DNA of 64,000 nt from Siderastrea radians (Eukaryota; Cnidaria; Anthozoa; Scleractinia; Rhizangiidae). The position numbers and the translations under genes are program-made. The DNA lies in NCBI GenBank assembly GCA_964017195.1, contig OZ024894.1, positions 35,983,614 to 36,047,613 on the forward strand. The letters run 5' to 3'. Position 1 is the stretch's first letter, and the number at the start of each line of letters is the position of its first letter. Shown in pieces: positions 51,609 through 60,910 of the stretch. The notes below the pieces were generated by a model. It was not told the DNA's origin, made no database searches, and saw only the letters and a list, made by a program, of their open reading frames with translations.

Positions 51609-51907
51609 AACACCTCGTGAAGTCCTTGAAACAATCCGCGTCCTTTTTGTTGGACCAACCACTGACGACGTTTTTTGACGGAATGTTGACGACGTCCCAA
51701 ATCACGTAGCACCTTTTTATAGGGTTGAAGTTTAGCTAGGATGGGTGGGGTGACGGGAATCTTGTTTTTTAAGAAGTTCAAGACCAATTCACTCACAGCA
51801 TTGATTTGATCGGCATTGGCATGTTGTAACAACTCTTGACGTTTCAAACCATTGGCTTCTTGTAACATGGACCGTAAAAACGGTAATTGACGTCGAAGAC
51901 GTTGCAT
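51581..51907 (-). CDS. Virion-type protein, unknown function (LRRQLPFL family)
   Basis: 108 residues. A helical N terminus (RRQLPFLRSMLQEANGLKRQ) is followed by a VLRDLGRRQHSVKKRRQWLV segment and then QQKGRGLF, which resembles the QRGG motif of its neighbours but reads KGRG. This small-protein type is common in cnidarian Polinton-like elements; its function is unknown to me. Confidence 0.65.
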   Translation of the reverse strand: MQRLRRQLPFLRSMLQEANGLKRQELLQHANADQINAVSELVLNFLKNKIPVTPPILAKLQPYKKVLRDLGRRQHSVKKRRQWLVQQKGRGLFQGLHEVLCQCARPTR

Positions 51908-51910
51908 CCT

Positions 51911-52081
51911 TTATCGGTGACGATACCGTTGGTTGGCTTTTTGAATCGTGCGTTTTATACGTTTATCCGTTTCCAAGGCCACGGCTTTCCCTAATCCTAC
52001 CATGGCGGGGACCAATAGATTTAAAAAACCGCCTCGTTGACGACGACGACGTCGTCGTCTTCTTCTCCTCAAGGATACCAT
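51911..52081 (-). CDS. Arg-rich core-like peptide
   Basis: 56 codons, too short for the usual ORF cut-off. ATG 52081, stop TAA 51913-51911. It begins with an uninterrupted Arg run after MVSL, then RQRGGFLNLLVPAMVG, a hydrophobic patch and a Lys/Arg tail. It starts within the end of the upstream gene (stop at 52069) and ends 3 nt before the next ORF, so it fits the gene block tightly. Arg-rich peptides with a GG step resemble adenovirus core peptides such as mu; this is an analogy. Confidence 0.6.
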   Translation of the reverse strand: MVSLRRRRRRRRRRQRGGFLNLLVPAMVGLGKAVALETDKRIKRTIQKANQRYRHR

Positions 52082-52401
52082 GGACGATTCGTCAATAGAC
52101 GTTGAAGGGCTTTGTTTTGTTTGATCACGTCTCGCGACTCTTTATAGCCTTGACGGGTATTGCGTTTCAAATCTTGCCACCAACCCCCACCTCGTTGTCG
52201 TCGGTAATGTTGTACATTATCGGTAATGCCTTTCAAGGCTTGACCGCCTAATTTGCCTAAAGCGAGTCCAAACCCGGGCGCTGGGCCTGATAGAAACATA
52301 CTCATGCCATGCGCTATTTTATCCACCAAACGGGGTTTGCGACGCATTAAAGCCCCTCCTCTTTGTTTCCTTTTTCTGCGTCGTCTTCGTCGGACGGCCA
52401 T
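52069..52401 (-). CDS. Basic virion-type protein with two QRGG motifs
   Basis: 110 residues. The Arg-rich start runs into KQRGGALMRRKP, followed by an amphipathic Gly-rich stretch (GPAPGFGLALGKLGGQALKG), a second RRQRGGGWW and a basic helical tail. A membrane-active minor capsid or core protein like adenovirus pVI or pVII is possible by composition only. It overlaps the upstream membrane-protein gene by 55 nt. Confidence 0.6.
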   Translation of the reverse strand: MAVRRRRRRKRKQRGGALMRRKPRLVDKIAHGMSMFLSGPAPGFGLALGKLGGQALKGITDNVQHYRRQRGGGWWQDLKRNTRQGYKESRDVIKQNKALQRLLTNRPWYP

Positions 52402-53102
52402 GGTTCTAGGAGTGTGGGACTGGAGGGGGGCGGCTTTTTATCCTTTTCCGTCCAATACCCTTTGGACATCAACGGACGAGGACATCCATCCACGTAACAT
52501 GGCGCTTCCACAGGTTGGTACACAAAACGACGATGGTAATCTTGCACACATCGTTTGGGTAACGGAGGGGTGAAATCCACAATGGTATCATCCAACGTTT
52601 GCATCTTGATTAAAAATCGTTCCAGGTCCTCCAAGGGAACACCACGCACATGGGTTTTCAATTCGGTCAAGGCTTTAGCATAGGTGGTAAACGCAAACCG
52701 ACTCATGGTCACTTTAAACCGGTATTGTTTAAAATCGTTCCATCCTTTGACCACCGTACCCACGGCCGCCAAACACGCCACCAACGTACTGTTTTCCAAG
52801 AGGGGTCCGGCAATCATGCCCGCCGCCATCAGGAGTAATGCCAAACCATTGAACAAGGCGTTGACAAACTTGAAATGATTCAGCATTTTCCGATAACACC
52901 ACCACTGTTTGTGGTAAAAGGCATACAAGGAATCCATGCGTTGCAAAAGTTCCGGTTTGAATTTTTCACCGTGGCTTCTGGACAACGGTCCATTCAGCAA
53001 GGATACCACGGTTTTGTCTTTTTGGGAAGTCATGGTGGTGCCTACAGGTGAAACGGTTGCGTAAGCTTGCGAAGGACGTCGGGATGCATCATCAACTGCC
53101 AT
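52347..53102 (-). CDS. Viral membrane protein, unknown function
   Basis: 251 residues from ATG 53102 (MAVDDASRRPS), which comes 2 nt after the TGA of the upstream gene; an in-frame extension to 53120 would overlap. A central hydrophobic region (FNGLALLLMAAGMIAGPLL, then a second segment around LVACLAAVGTVVKG) forms two likely membrane helices, with a helical domain before and a Pro/acidic tail after. No family is recognised. By position in the virion block it may be an inner-membrane or vertex protein. Confidence 0.65.
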   Translation of the reverse strand: MAVDDASRRPSQAYATVSPVGTTMTSQKDKTVVSLLNGPLSRSHGEKFKPELLQRMDSLYAFYHKQWWCYRKMLNHFKFVNALFNGLALLLMAAGMIAGPLLENSTLVACLAAVGTVVKGWNDFKQYRFKVTMSRFAFTTYAKALTELKTHVRGVPLEDLERFLIKMQTLDDTIVDFTPPLPKRCVQDYHRRFVYQPVEAPCYVDGCPRPLMSKGYWTEKDKKPPPSSPTLLEPWPSDEDDAEKGNKEEGL

Positions 53103-53104
53103 GC

Positions 53105-53344
53105 TCAATCTAAGGTCCACACCAGTTCACGAAAATACGTTTCGTTGTAACGATCGATTAAACGGTCAATGGATTGGCCTCGTCGGTTTCGAACCAAATT
53201 ATATACCTCTTGCATGGCCTGGTAATCCATGTCGTCCAAACGCATGCTATGAAGATAATCACCAACATTTTTTTCCCAACAAATCCAAAACAACGGGGGA
53301 GCCAATCCCTGCAACCTTCTACTTGGTAATCGTCTACTTGGCAT
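53105..53344 (-). CDS. Small viral protein, unknown function
   Basis: 79 residues. A basic N terminus is followed by a helical acidic part (DDMDYQAMQEVYNLVRNRR). The DNA of its first codons repeats the DNA just upstream at the end of the ATPase gene (both contain a CCAACAAATC and GGCAATC phrase), so the start may have moved by a local duplication. It lies 38 bp from the ATPase stop. Confidence 0.45.
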   Translation of the reverse strand: MPSRRLPSRRLQGLAPPLFWICWEKNVGDYLHSMRLDDMDYQAMQEVYNLVRNRRGQSIDRLIDRYNETYFRELVWTLD

Positions 53345-53382
53345 CTCCCAACAAATCTAACACAATGGGGGGAGGCAATCTT

Positions 53383-54084
53383 TTACTTGACATCCTGATC
53401 ACTGCAACATTTTTGATACGTGCGGGTCCATCCTTCGTCTTTTAAGACGTGGCTCAACAAGCGTTGTTGATCGGAGGAGGCCAGGTGCAAATCCAACACC
53501 AAATAGCCATACGGTCGTGTGGTGGCGTGATGAAAGGTTTCCAAACTGTCTTTCCAGGTGGTAGGAAACGATTGAAGCAAGACATTGCGCACCCCCAATT
53601 GATCGCGGGGGTTCTTGAACGCCACGATGTAATGGGCATTGCGGGAAATACTTTTGGCATATCGGCCCACGGGAAACATGTCTTGGCACAAGTACAACAC
53701 CGTCACCCCTTGATGATGCGAATGTTTGGTGAATAAATCCAACACGCGTTTATCGTGACTCCCTTCGTCCATTAAATCATCCAAGACCATCACTCCTTTA
53801 CGCCCTGGAGGAAACCATTGCACCAAGGCATCATGATCGGGAATCCCTTCGTGAAACACCACCCCTTCATCTTGCATGCCTCGAAATCGATCTTGCCAGG
53901 CCCCATAACAATAATGCACTTGAGTCGGTGGGGTGTCAAACAAGTCTGGGTTCTCTAACAAGAGTTTTTCCGTAAACACGGTTTTACCACATCCCGAAGG
54001 ACCCACCACCAAAATACTGGAGGGGGTATGAAAACGAAACGGTTTCCCCGTTTGCATGATGATACTAGAGAGATTAAGCACCAC
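53383..54084 (-). CDS. A32-like genome-packaging ATPase
   Basis: 233 residues. Walker A GPSGCGKT is at about residues 28-35. Walker B is GVMVLDDLMDE, and a following strand ending in Gln (VLYLCQDMFP) fits the third motif of the FtsK/HerA-like packaging ATPases of Polintons, adintoviruses and large DNA viruses. It is predicted to drive DNA into capsids. It is the most upstream gene of the minus-strand block. The Harbinger insertion begins less than 150 bp beyond its start and may have removed its promoter. Confidence 0.85.
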   Translation of the reverse strand: MVLNLSSIIMQTGKPFRFHTPSSILVVGPSGCGKTVFTEKLLLENPDLFDTPPTQVHYCYGAWQDRFRGMQDEGVVFHEGIPDHDALVQWFPPGRKGVMVLDDLMDEGSHDKRVLDLFTKHSHHQGVTVLYLCQDMFPVGRYAKSISRNAHYIVAFKNPRDQLGVRNVLLQSFPTTWKDSLETFHHATTRPYGYLVLDLHLASSDQQRLLSHVLKDEGWTRTYQKCCSDQDVK

Positions 54085-54682
54085 GTATTTTTTTCCCGCG
54101 AACGGCAGAGGGTGTCACGTGACCTGACTTTTCCCGCGTTTGCAGTTTGCCGGCCGCCGTTTTTACGCGAGGAGGGCATTTTCCCGTTTGAAGGAAACGT
54201 GAAAACGTGAGTATTTGTAGCCCATTTTAACTTAGTATTTCTACGTTTTTGATCGTATGCTTTTATAGCTATGCTTCGTTTATTATCCTACTTCAACATT
54301 AACTGCTTGTAAAGCTAAAAGAGTTTTAAGTTCATGCGAAAATGATAAAAACTTTTCTGTATCCATTTTGTCTAGTCGCAATGGCGAACGAAAACTTTTG
54401 CAGTGCGTATTTTACCTCGTTTAAAAAGACAATTAAGAAAAACGGGCCTGGACTGTACTGGAACCTGTACTTAGTTATATTGTTTTAGATGAGTTAAAAA
54501 AGTTTCGGTTTGAACAAACATTTTGTTTAGTTTGTTTAGCGTCGTTTGCATTTTCGGCCTTTAAGTTTTTTTTCACTTTGGTAAAACGCCTAAGAAATTT
54601 TAATTTTAGCTGTAAATTAATTTTAATTGTCAGTAATGAAAACTAAAGCCATTTCTATTGTTTTCCTTTAAAAGTTTAAGCC

Positions 54683-56134
54683 ATGCCTCCATTTCGTTGG
54701 CCAAAAGTAGAGCATGATTTGGCGCTCGTCAAAGAGTTTACTGAATTGAGACCCTCGAAGCCAGAGGAGTGGGACAGATTGGCAAAACGCCTTTCTGCGG
54801 TTTTTAACAGCGAAGTGCAATTGTCTGGAAGGGGGTGCCGGGAGCACTTGGATCTGCTAATAAAAAAGCACAAAGCAAATGAAAAGAAGGCTCTAAAAAG
54901 GTATGCTCTTAAAGTCACGGTAATGTCAAGACAGTCAAGTCTGTTATGTGCTTAATCTACGTGCTGATGTTTACACCCCCTCTTTGTATTTCGTCGTATT
55001 TCAAGATCTGGCACAGAGGAAGAATACTCAGAGTTGGTCCAGCTTTTGGAAGACGTATCAACCTATCTATCCGACCTTGCTACGAAGAAGTTATCGGCAC
55101 CCAAGACAAAGGATGAGCAAGACAGGCAAAAAGGACTACAGATGCGAAATGCAGCCATGGTGACTCATACCAGTAAGTCTTTTCTGGTTATACAAAGCTG
55201 CACATAAAAATGGATTATATATTTACGTGGGAGCGGGTGTGGGGGTTAGTTTGCAAAAACCTTGAGTGTATTGAAATTGTACCCATCCACCTTAATTTTC
55301 AGAAAAAAATATACTCCCTCTACAATCACTGAGCACGAAGTTGAATATTAAGAAAGCCCTTTTATTTATTTTCTTGTGTGTAAAATGTTGATCAAAGGGA
55401 AGCTTCTATCACTTCACTCTTGAAAGCCACAAGAAAGAAATTCTACACCTTCAAAAAGGGTCCCCCCCCCCCCACAATAACAGGAAAATATTATACCACT
55501 AGCAAGACCACTCCCCTAGGCCTCCTGTGGCATATAAACAGTCCCTAGTTGTGAGGGATACTTTATATAAACTTGGTGGCTAACATTACTTGCTTGTGTT
55601 CTTGCCAAGACTATTTATTGCATATACAATTATGATGTGCATTTGTTTCAATTGACAGAGAGAAAGTTGTCAATGGGGATAGACAGTGATGATGATGATG
55701 ATGATGATAACAGTGCCCCACTGCCAGTCAGTGAGGATGATGCAACTGGTAATTTTTTTTGCTTCTTTAAGATACCGAAATCTGAGCAAATAGGTTTTGC
55801 AGATGTGTTAATGGCTATGGAATTTTGAATTTTATACTTTTGAGTGGGACAGTCGCATTTGACAACTGTCTGTCTGTCTAAATAGCTAATCTGCTTTCCA
55901 AAGATTATTGCTAATGCTGAACACTTGTTTATTTTAGGGAAGAAAGCAGGGAAAGGAAAAGGAAGAGGAAGAGTAGGGGCTTCCCAGCTCCTGACGTATT
56001 TATCAGAAAAGCAGCAAGACTCGATGCAAATAAAAAAAAGAAAACTTGACATGGAAGAAAGAAAAATTGAGCTTGAGGAAAAAAGGCTTAAACTAGAGAA
56101 GGAAAAATGGGACTTTATGATTCAAAAGCATTAA
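54683..56134 (+). CDS. Harbinger Myb/SANT-like accessory protein
   Basis: Four exons in phase: 54683-54900, 55006-55172, 55659-55748 and 55938-56134 (223 residues). The N terminus is a Myb/SANT-like DNA-binding unit with three spaced aromatics/Trp: RWPKVEHDLALVKEF, EEWDRLAKRL and the helix CREHLDLLIKKHK. Acidic and Gly/Lys-rich linkers follow, and the C terminus is a charged coiled coil (MEERKIELEEKRLKLEKEK). In this superfamily the Myb-like protein binds the ends and helps bring the transposase to the nucleus. A GTGAGT donor at about 54208 suggests a 5' non-coding exon. Confidence 0.85.
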
Positions 56135-57261
56135 ATTAACACATTGACAACAAATTTACATTCTTTAATTAAATTATACAACTTTCCTCAAATGTACCAT
56201 TGTGCTTTTGCTTATTTTGTACATTCTGTTGATCTGTTAATTCTTGAAAAATAAAATACTTGAATAAATAAATCATCATTATTTTTCATCACTATGTTTT
56301 TAATAAAACAACCTGACATATTGTCTAATTCTACCATGGCAGGCAGATAGATATTTGGTGCAATGACCAATATAAATAATATGTAGAGAACTACATAACT
56401 TTTATACTTTGAACATTTTGCAGTTTTTCATATACTTTTTATGTCAATATAATTTCACTACAGCACAGTGTGTGGCTCCATAAAATGACACTTTTCCCAA
56501 AGAAGGGATAAAAAAAATTCCTTGGGATTGGAGGGTTTAAAGGCCAAAAAATGTAAGAAAATGTCTGGAGCTTAATGTGAACTTCCTGAGGGGTGGGAGT
56601 AAGGCCTAGTGCAGGGATGTCATTAAGGGGCCACTGCCGGCTAATTTCACTGGCTGAAAGAGAACTTAAATCTTAATTTATGGAACTACACATTTCAACA
56701 ATCCTTTTTTGTTGGCCTGGAATTCTCTAGGCCATGAAACAAAATGTGAAAAACCATAACAAATTTTGTCTATCTGCCAATTGAAAGCCTTTTTTATATA
56801 CACTTAAGAAGGCTCGATGTAGTGCAATAATTTTCTTGGAAGCCAATCTTCGATTTTTTACAAACTGCACCATAATGATCACATATGACAAAAACTTTGA
56901 TTTTTTACTGGTTTGTTAGTAACAGTGACGGTTACAGTAGCAACAGTTCTTGTTTTCTTTTTTTTTTAACAAGCTTGATTTTTTCGTGAAATTAAGATTG
57001 AGGCTTGGTATTCATTTCTTGATAATACCCGATTCCCTCTATAGCGCGTGCCTGCAGGGAATCACGGTAGTTGTATTCATCAAACCATGCGCGAGACTCG
57101 GCAACGATGCGCGTTACTGGGTCTCGTGCATGGTTTGATGAATACAACAACCGTGATTCCCTGCAGGCACGCGCTATAGAGGGAATCGTGTATTATGTTA
57201 AGTTACAGCAGTTTATAGTTTTAATACTTCAAAAATTGAGCCTCCTTAAAAAGCATAATGC
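56135..57261. other. Region between the convergent Harbinger genes
   Basis: AT-rich, with polyadenylation-type AATAAA near 56250 for the plus gene. It contains a large hairpin at 57023-57196 (separate entry). No gene is seen. Confidence 0.7.
57023..57196. repeat. Long hairpin, 75-bp arms with 24-bp loop
   Basis: The arms 57023-57097 and 57122-57196 are reverse complements with about three mismatches; each holds GATTCCCTCTATAGCGCGTG and TGTATTCATCAAACCATGC or their complements. It lies just past the transposase stop. Confidence 0.92.
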
Positions 57262-57731
57262 TCAATGGTTACTCAAATATGTCTCAAGGCTTGGAGGGTC
57301 CAAGTCAAAGAAATCTCCTGTTTGAGATCCATACAAACATGTGTGGCAGTTGGCTAAAATTGCTCCAACTGCATACATCTTACCAACTGGCTGTAAAAGC
57401 ACCTTAAGGTTTTTATTAAAATCAAGAAATGCAAAATATCGGATAATTTTGCCATATCCCCATTCCACACTAGTTCTAACAGTGCTCATGTCCTTGTTGA
57501 AGCGCTCCTCATCTGGTGTTAATCTCGCTCCTCTGAAGGGAGCCAAAATGTGGCGCCTCACCGGATAGGCTGGATCGCCATATATGACATATGGTTCACC
57601 ATTTGGTTTGTTCATCTTCGTTTCTAATTTCGGCAACAAACCACTTTCAGCTAACATGAATGCGTCATGCCTTCTCCCTTCCACAGGGCCAAACAAATGG
57701 CAAATCATGCCATTTGGTGACACAACCGACT
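57262..57731 (-). CDS. Harbinger transposase last exon (second D and E)
   Basis: It starts after TTAATTTCAG with SVVSPNGM and includes GPVEGRRHDAFML, YGDPAYP, APFRGA and VRTSVEWGYGKI, typical of DDE_Tnp_4 nucleases. It ends with TAA at 57262. Confidence 0.9.
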
Positions 57732-60727
57732 GAAATTAAAGAAATATTATGAGTATGTTGCTTTCAGCCAGAATATTATTATTTTTTACACTGATCAGAT
57801 GTACAAAAAAAAATCCAAATAAAACGTTAAATGAAAATAAAATGAGCAGAGCAAACCAATCATCTGCAGCTGAAGTTCAGTTTGAGAGGTGTTCCTTGTT
57901 TACGTATTAATTCTGTTCTCCTTTTTTTCAATTTACTATCTTTTTACCATTCAATTGTGCCATCATTCTACCTTTTAAGGGAAAGATAACACAAATTAGT
58001 ATATACTAAAACAGTAGATAGTGATTTTGGCGCACACTGATTGGCTATTTAAACTCAGAATTTCCTTTGCTATTCACCTCCGAGTAATGTGCACAAGAAA
58101 ACTGTAATCTTTGAAGGGGAAAAACTAGTCGAAAATCATTCTTTCAGGCTATTTAATCTCACTGTTTTAGTATATACTAAAACAACTATTCACCTCAGTG
58201 TCGGTGGCTAGTGGTGGATAGTTGTTAAATATCCAAAAATATCGCACAGCTAGTAGATTGACATAATTACACCTTGTGGCTTTAGTTGAAATACAGTTCT
58301 AAGCTGTTATTTTAAATACCAGGTAATAAATTTTCAGTTTAATAATACATCCATTTTTGGGGATTTAACCATTAGAACATGTGGAAATTTTACCCATTTC
58401 CATTAAATAGGGTGTATGTAGTCCCAGGGGGGCCGGCCTCAAGAGTCCTCATGGGCTCGATGAGGATAAGTAAGTAAGTAAGTAGTCCCAGGGGGGGGGG
58501 GGGACTCCGGCTTGTAAATGACAGGGATGATCGATGAATTTTTTGGGTTTGAAATTTTCAATTCCGGGATTTTTTTGGTTGGAAAATTTGTATTTTCTTG
58601 GGTGACTTGATTTAAATAGGGGATTTTTTTGGCTGTTAATAACGAACGAAAGTGCCTTGGCGTGGCCTTGGCGTATTTATGGTATGACATGGTTTTCTTT
58701 GTGTTATAATTTTGCCCCTCCTGGCAATTTAGGGGTAATTTGACAAGGGATTGTTTTGGGGGTTGTTTTTGGTTCAGGGTTATATTTGGGTTATATCGGA
58801 AGACTTAGGGATTTTTTTGAGTCCTGAGTTTTGCATCCATTCGATCATCCCCATCATTTACAAGCTGGATTACCCCCCTGGGTATGAAGTATTCACACTG
58901 ACCTGGAATTTCAGACAATGTGTTCTTTTGTGTCCTGAGAACATAATGCGTTGATTACGGATGGGCCTGGTTGTAGGTCTGGCTGTCCCATCAACAAATC
59001 CCCAACAATCCTTCAGTGGGGCTCCTATAAACAGACAGCACGCACACATTGTACATTTCATTTACACAGTTAACACTTATTATATATAAAATAACTTTGG
59101 CAAAGTCCCAAAGGACATATTGGGCAATAAGTACTAAGTTTAATTTTATACTCATAGTGTAAATGTGATTTTATATGGCTATCAAAAATGCACTTTAGCA
59201 ACAAAAATTATTCTGTCTGTTATGGTTAAACTTGTTGTATTGGAGATACACATCCTTTAGATAGTTTACAACTGGGCATAGTTACACCACATCTATTTTG
59301 CGTTAAACTTGAAAATAACCTTTTGCATATATGGCCCTTGAGAAAACCTGTGCATCAAGCCAAACAAGATCTAGACTTTCCAGCAGATGTGAGAATCTAT
59401 TATAGATGTCAGAAAGAATCTGTAGATAAAAAAAATACACCCTATATCAGGTTGATGTTTGCTTTAAAAATTACTGTTGCTTACTTGCCCAGAGCAACTA
59501 AAACTTTCAGTCTGGCAATTACTGCATAAATAAGCACAATTCTTTATCAGGCAACTTAAATGTTTGCATGAGTAACCACTTTAAATTTTTAGTAAATGTG
59601 AAGAATTCCTTTAAAAACCGATAGTCCTTTCTTGGATAGAGAATTAAATTGCTCAGCTTTTTAACGTAAAATTTTTTTTCCATGACAATAATTAACGAGT
59701 CAGTGAAAGCTAGGATACAAGGTTCCGTAATCCTGAATTGTTCACATTATAAGAAATGAAATTGAAGGAGAAATTGCACAGGGACATATCCAGAACTTTC
59801 CCTTTGGGTGTTTTATGTTAGATATCGCCAGGGTGCTTGAGAATGAAGTGCCACCTGTGACTCCCTTTTTTTGCATCCTGTAAGAGGAGTGATAGGAACT
59901 TGAAGATCCCTATTGTTGCTCTTGCAATAATAGAACAATAGAACTAACAACAGGAACAATGCCCCTAGCCCCTAATCAATAGCACCTGCTGCACTAGAGG
60001 ATCAGTAGAATGGCAAGGTTGTTACATTCTTCTTGATACGTATGAGAAAAGGTATTTATGTAAGTTGAACATTATGTACATACTTCGTTGAATATCATAC
60101 TCAGTTCTGGCTCTGCCCTTCCAAACAACTTTGCTAGCTCACACCACCGGTTTGGGTAAGCAAGTCGACGGAGTAGAATTAGAAGTGCCTCTGCAGCAGG
60201 ACACACTGTCCTTTGGTGACAGGTGTATGTTTGAAGTTGCAAGGCAGCAGCAAGCCTTTCAAAGTGATTTCGCTGAAATCTTTTGGATGTAAATAAATAA
60301 AGCAACAGTTACGATCATGAATGCTTTGGGTTTCAATTTTAGAATCAGTAGTCAATCGGTTTTGGAACAAGGATCCTTGGAATCCTATTCATTACTACAT
60401 CCACAACTGCATTGTCAAACTGTTGCCATGACAGTGGTCACATTTGCCAGGACTCATTGCTTGTATGTAAAATATGAAACCCGCTAGATTAGTAGATAAT
60501 CTAATTAGTTATTGGCTACAAATAAAGTCAATAAACACACAAAAACAAGATGTGCGAAGTTACCTGAACATATTCTCAAAATCGACTTCGGGAATGTCCA
60601 TATAATTAATATGGCAGCCCAGTTCTTTTTGGAGAGGCAGCAGTGTCCATAACAACATCATCTCCAAGTCATCGTCGTCACTAGACGTAGAACTCGAATC
60701 GTCTGAATCCTCTTCCATTGCTAGCAT
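57262..60727 (-). CDS. Harbinger DDE transposase (HARBI1-like)
   Basis: Recognised exons: 60727-60564 (acidic start MLAMEEDSDDSS to MFR), 60284-60084 (RNHFERLAAALQL, LLILLRRLAYPNRW, ELSMIF), 59034-58922 and 57731-57262. The DDE residues are all present: D in GFVDGT, D in YGDPAYP and E in SVEWGYGK. The C terminus has the PPSLETYL ending of HARBI1-like proteins. The borders 60564/60284 and 58922/57731 agree in phase. One short exon between 60084 and 59034 is needed to join the rest and was not found. The enzyme may be functional if that exon exists. It is a domesticable transposase family of nuclear DNA. Confidence 0.8.
58423..58882. mobile_element. hAT-type MITE, copy 2, in the transposase intron
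   Basis: It has the CCCAGGGGGG and CCCCCCTGGG termini of the copy at 12372. The flanks TATGTAGT (58415-58422) and TATGAAGT (58883-58890) form an 8-bp duplication with one mismatch. A second left-terminus-like phrase at 58488 suggests a small internal duplication around a GTAA microsatellite. Confidence 0.7.
58922..59034 (-). CDS. Harbinger transposase exon with first catalytic Asp
   Basis: Acceptor GTCTGTTTATAG, donor CAG/GTCAGT. It encodes KDCWGFVDGTARPTTRP and MFSGHKRTHCLKFQ, matching the first catalytic block of HARBI1-type enzymes. Confidence 0.85.
59035..60083 (-). other. Transposase intron region with missing exon
   Basis: 1.05 kb where one short exon should lie. I see no convincing candidate on the minus strand. 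A plus-strand 68-codon ORF at 59323-59529 has no domain. Confidence 0.45.
60084..60284 (-). CDS. Harbinger transposase second exon
   Basis: A helix-rich N-terminal block (FQRNHFERLAAALQL, then CPAAEALLILLRRLAYPNRW, then LFGRAEPELSMIF), strongly typical of HARBI1-like proteins. Acceptor ATCCAAAAG, donor GAA/GTATGT. Confidence 0.8.
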
Positions 60728-60910
60728 TAGCTGTATTATTTCGCGTTGCTCCCGCCTGAATGAAATAAAAATTAAAATGCCGAGATAGCACTTACACAAC
60801 CCACGACGTCTTATCTCGAAACTCATTGATTTTGCTTTGGCCTTAGGGTTGACCCCCGCCGAGATTCTAGTGATTGTGGGACCTGACACCGGCTACGTAT
60901 TTCCCAACGC

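Larger units (their letters stand above)
54085..60890. mobile_element. PIF/Harbinger DNA transposon nested in the virus (approximate ends)
   Basis: It contains the standard gene pair: a Myb/SANT-like protein on the plus strand and a DDE transposase on the minus strand, convergent. Exact ends were not fixed. A possible short inverted terminus is GGTGTCA, at about 54110 and, inverted, about 60885, but no 3-bp target duplication could be confirmed. It separates the packaging ATPase from the SLOG gene. Confidence 0.75.

Noticed and set aside
52253..53736. Plus-strand ORFs across the virion gene block
   Set aside because: Shadows of the tightly packed minus-strand genes.
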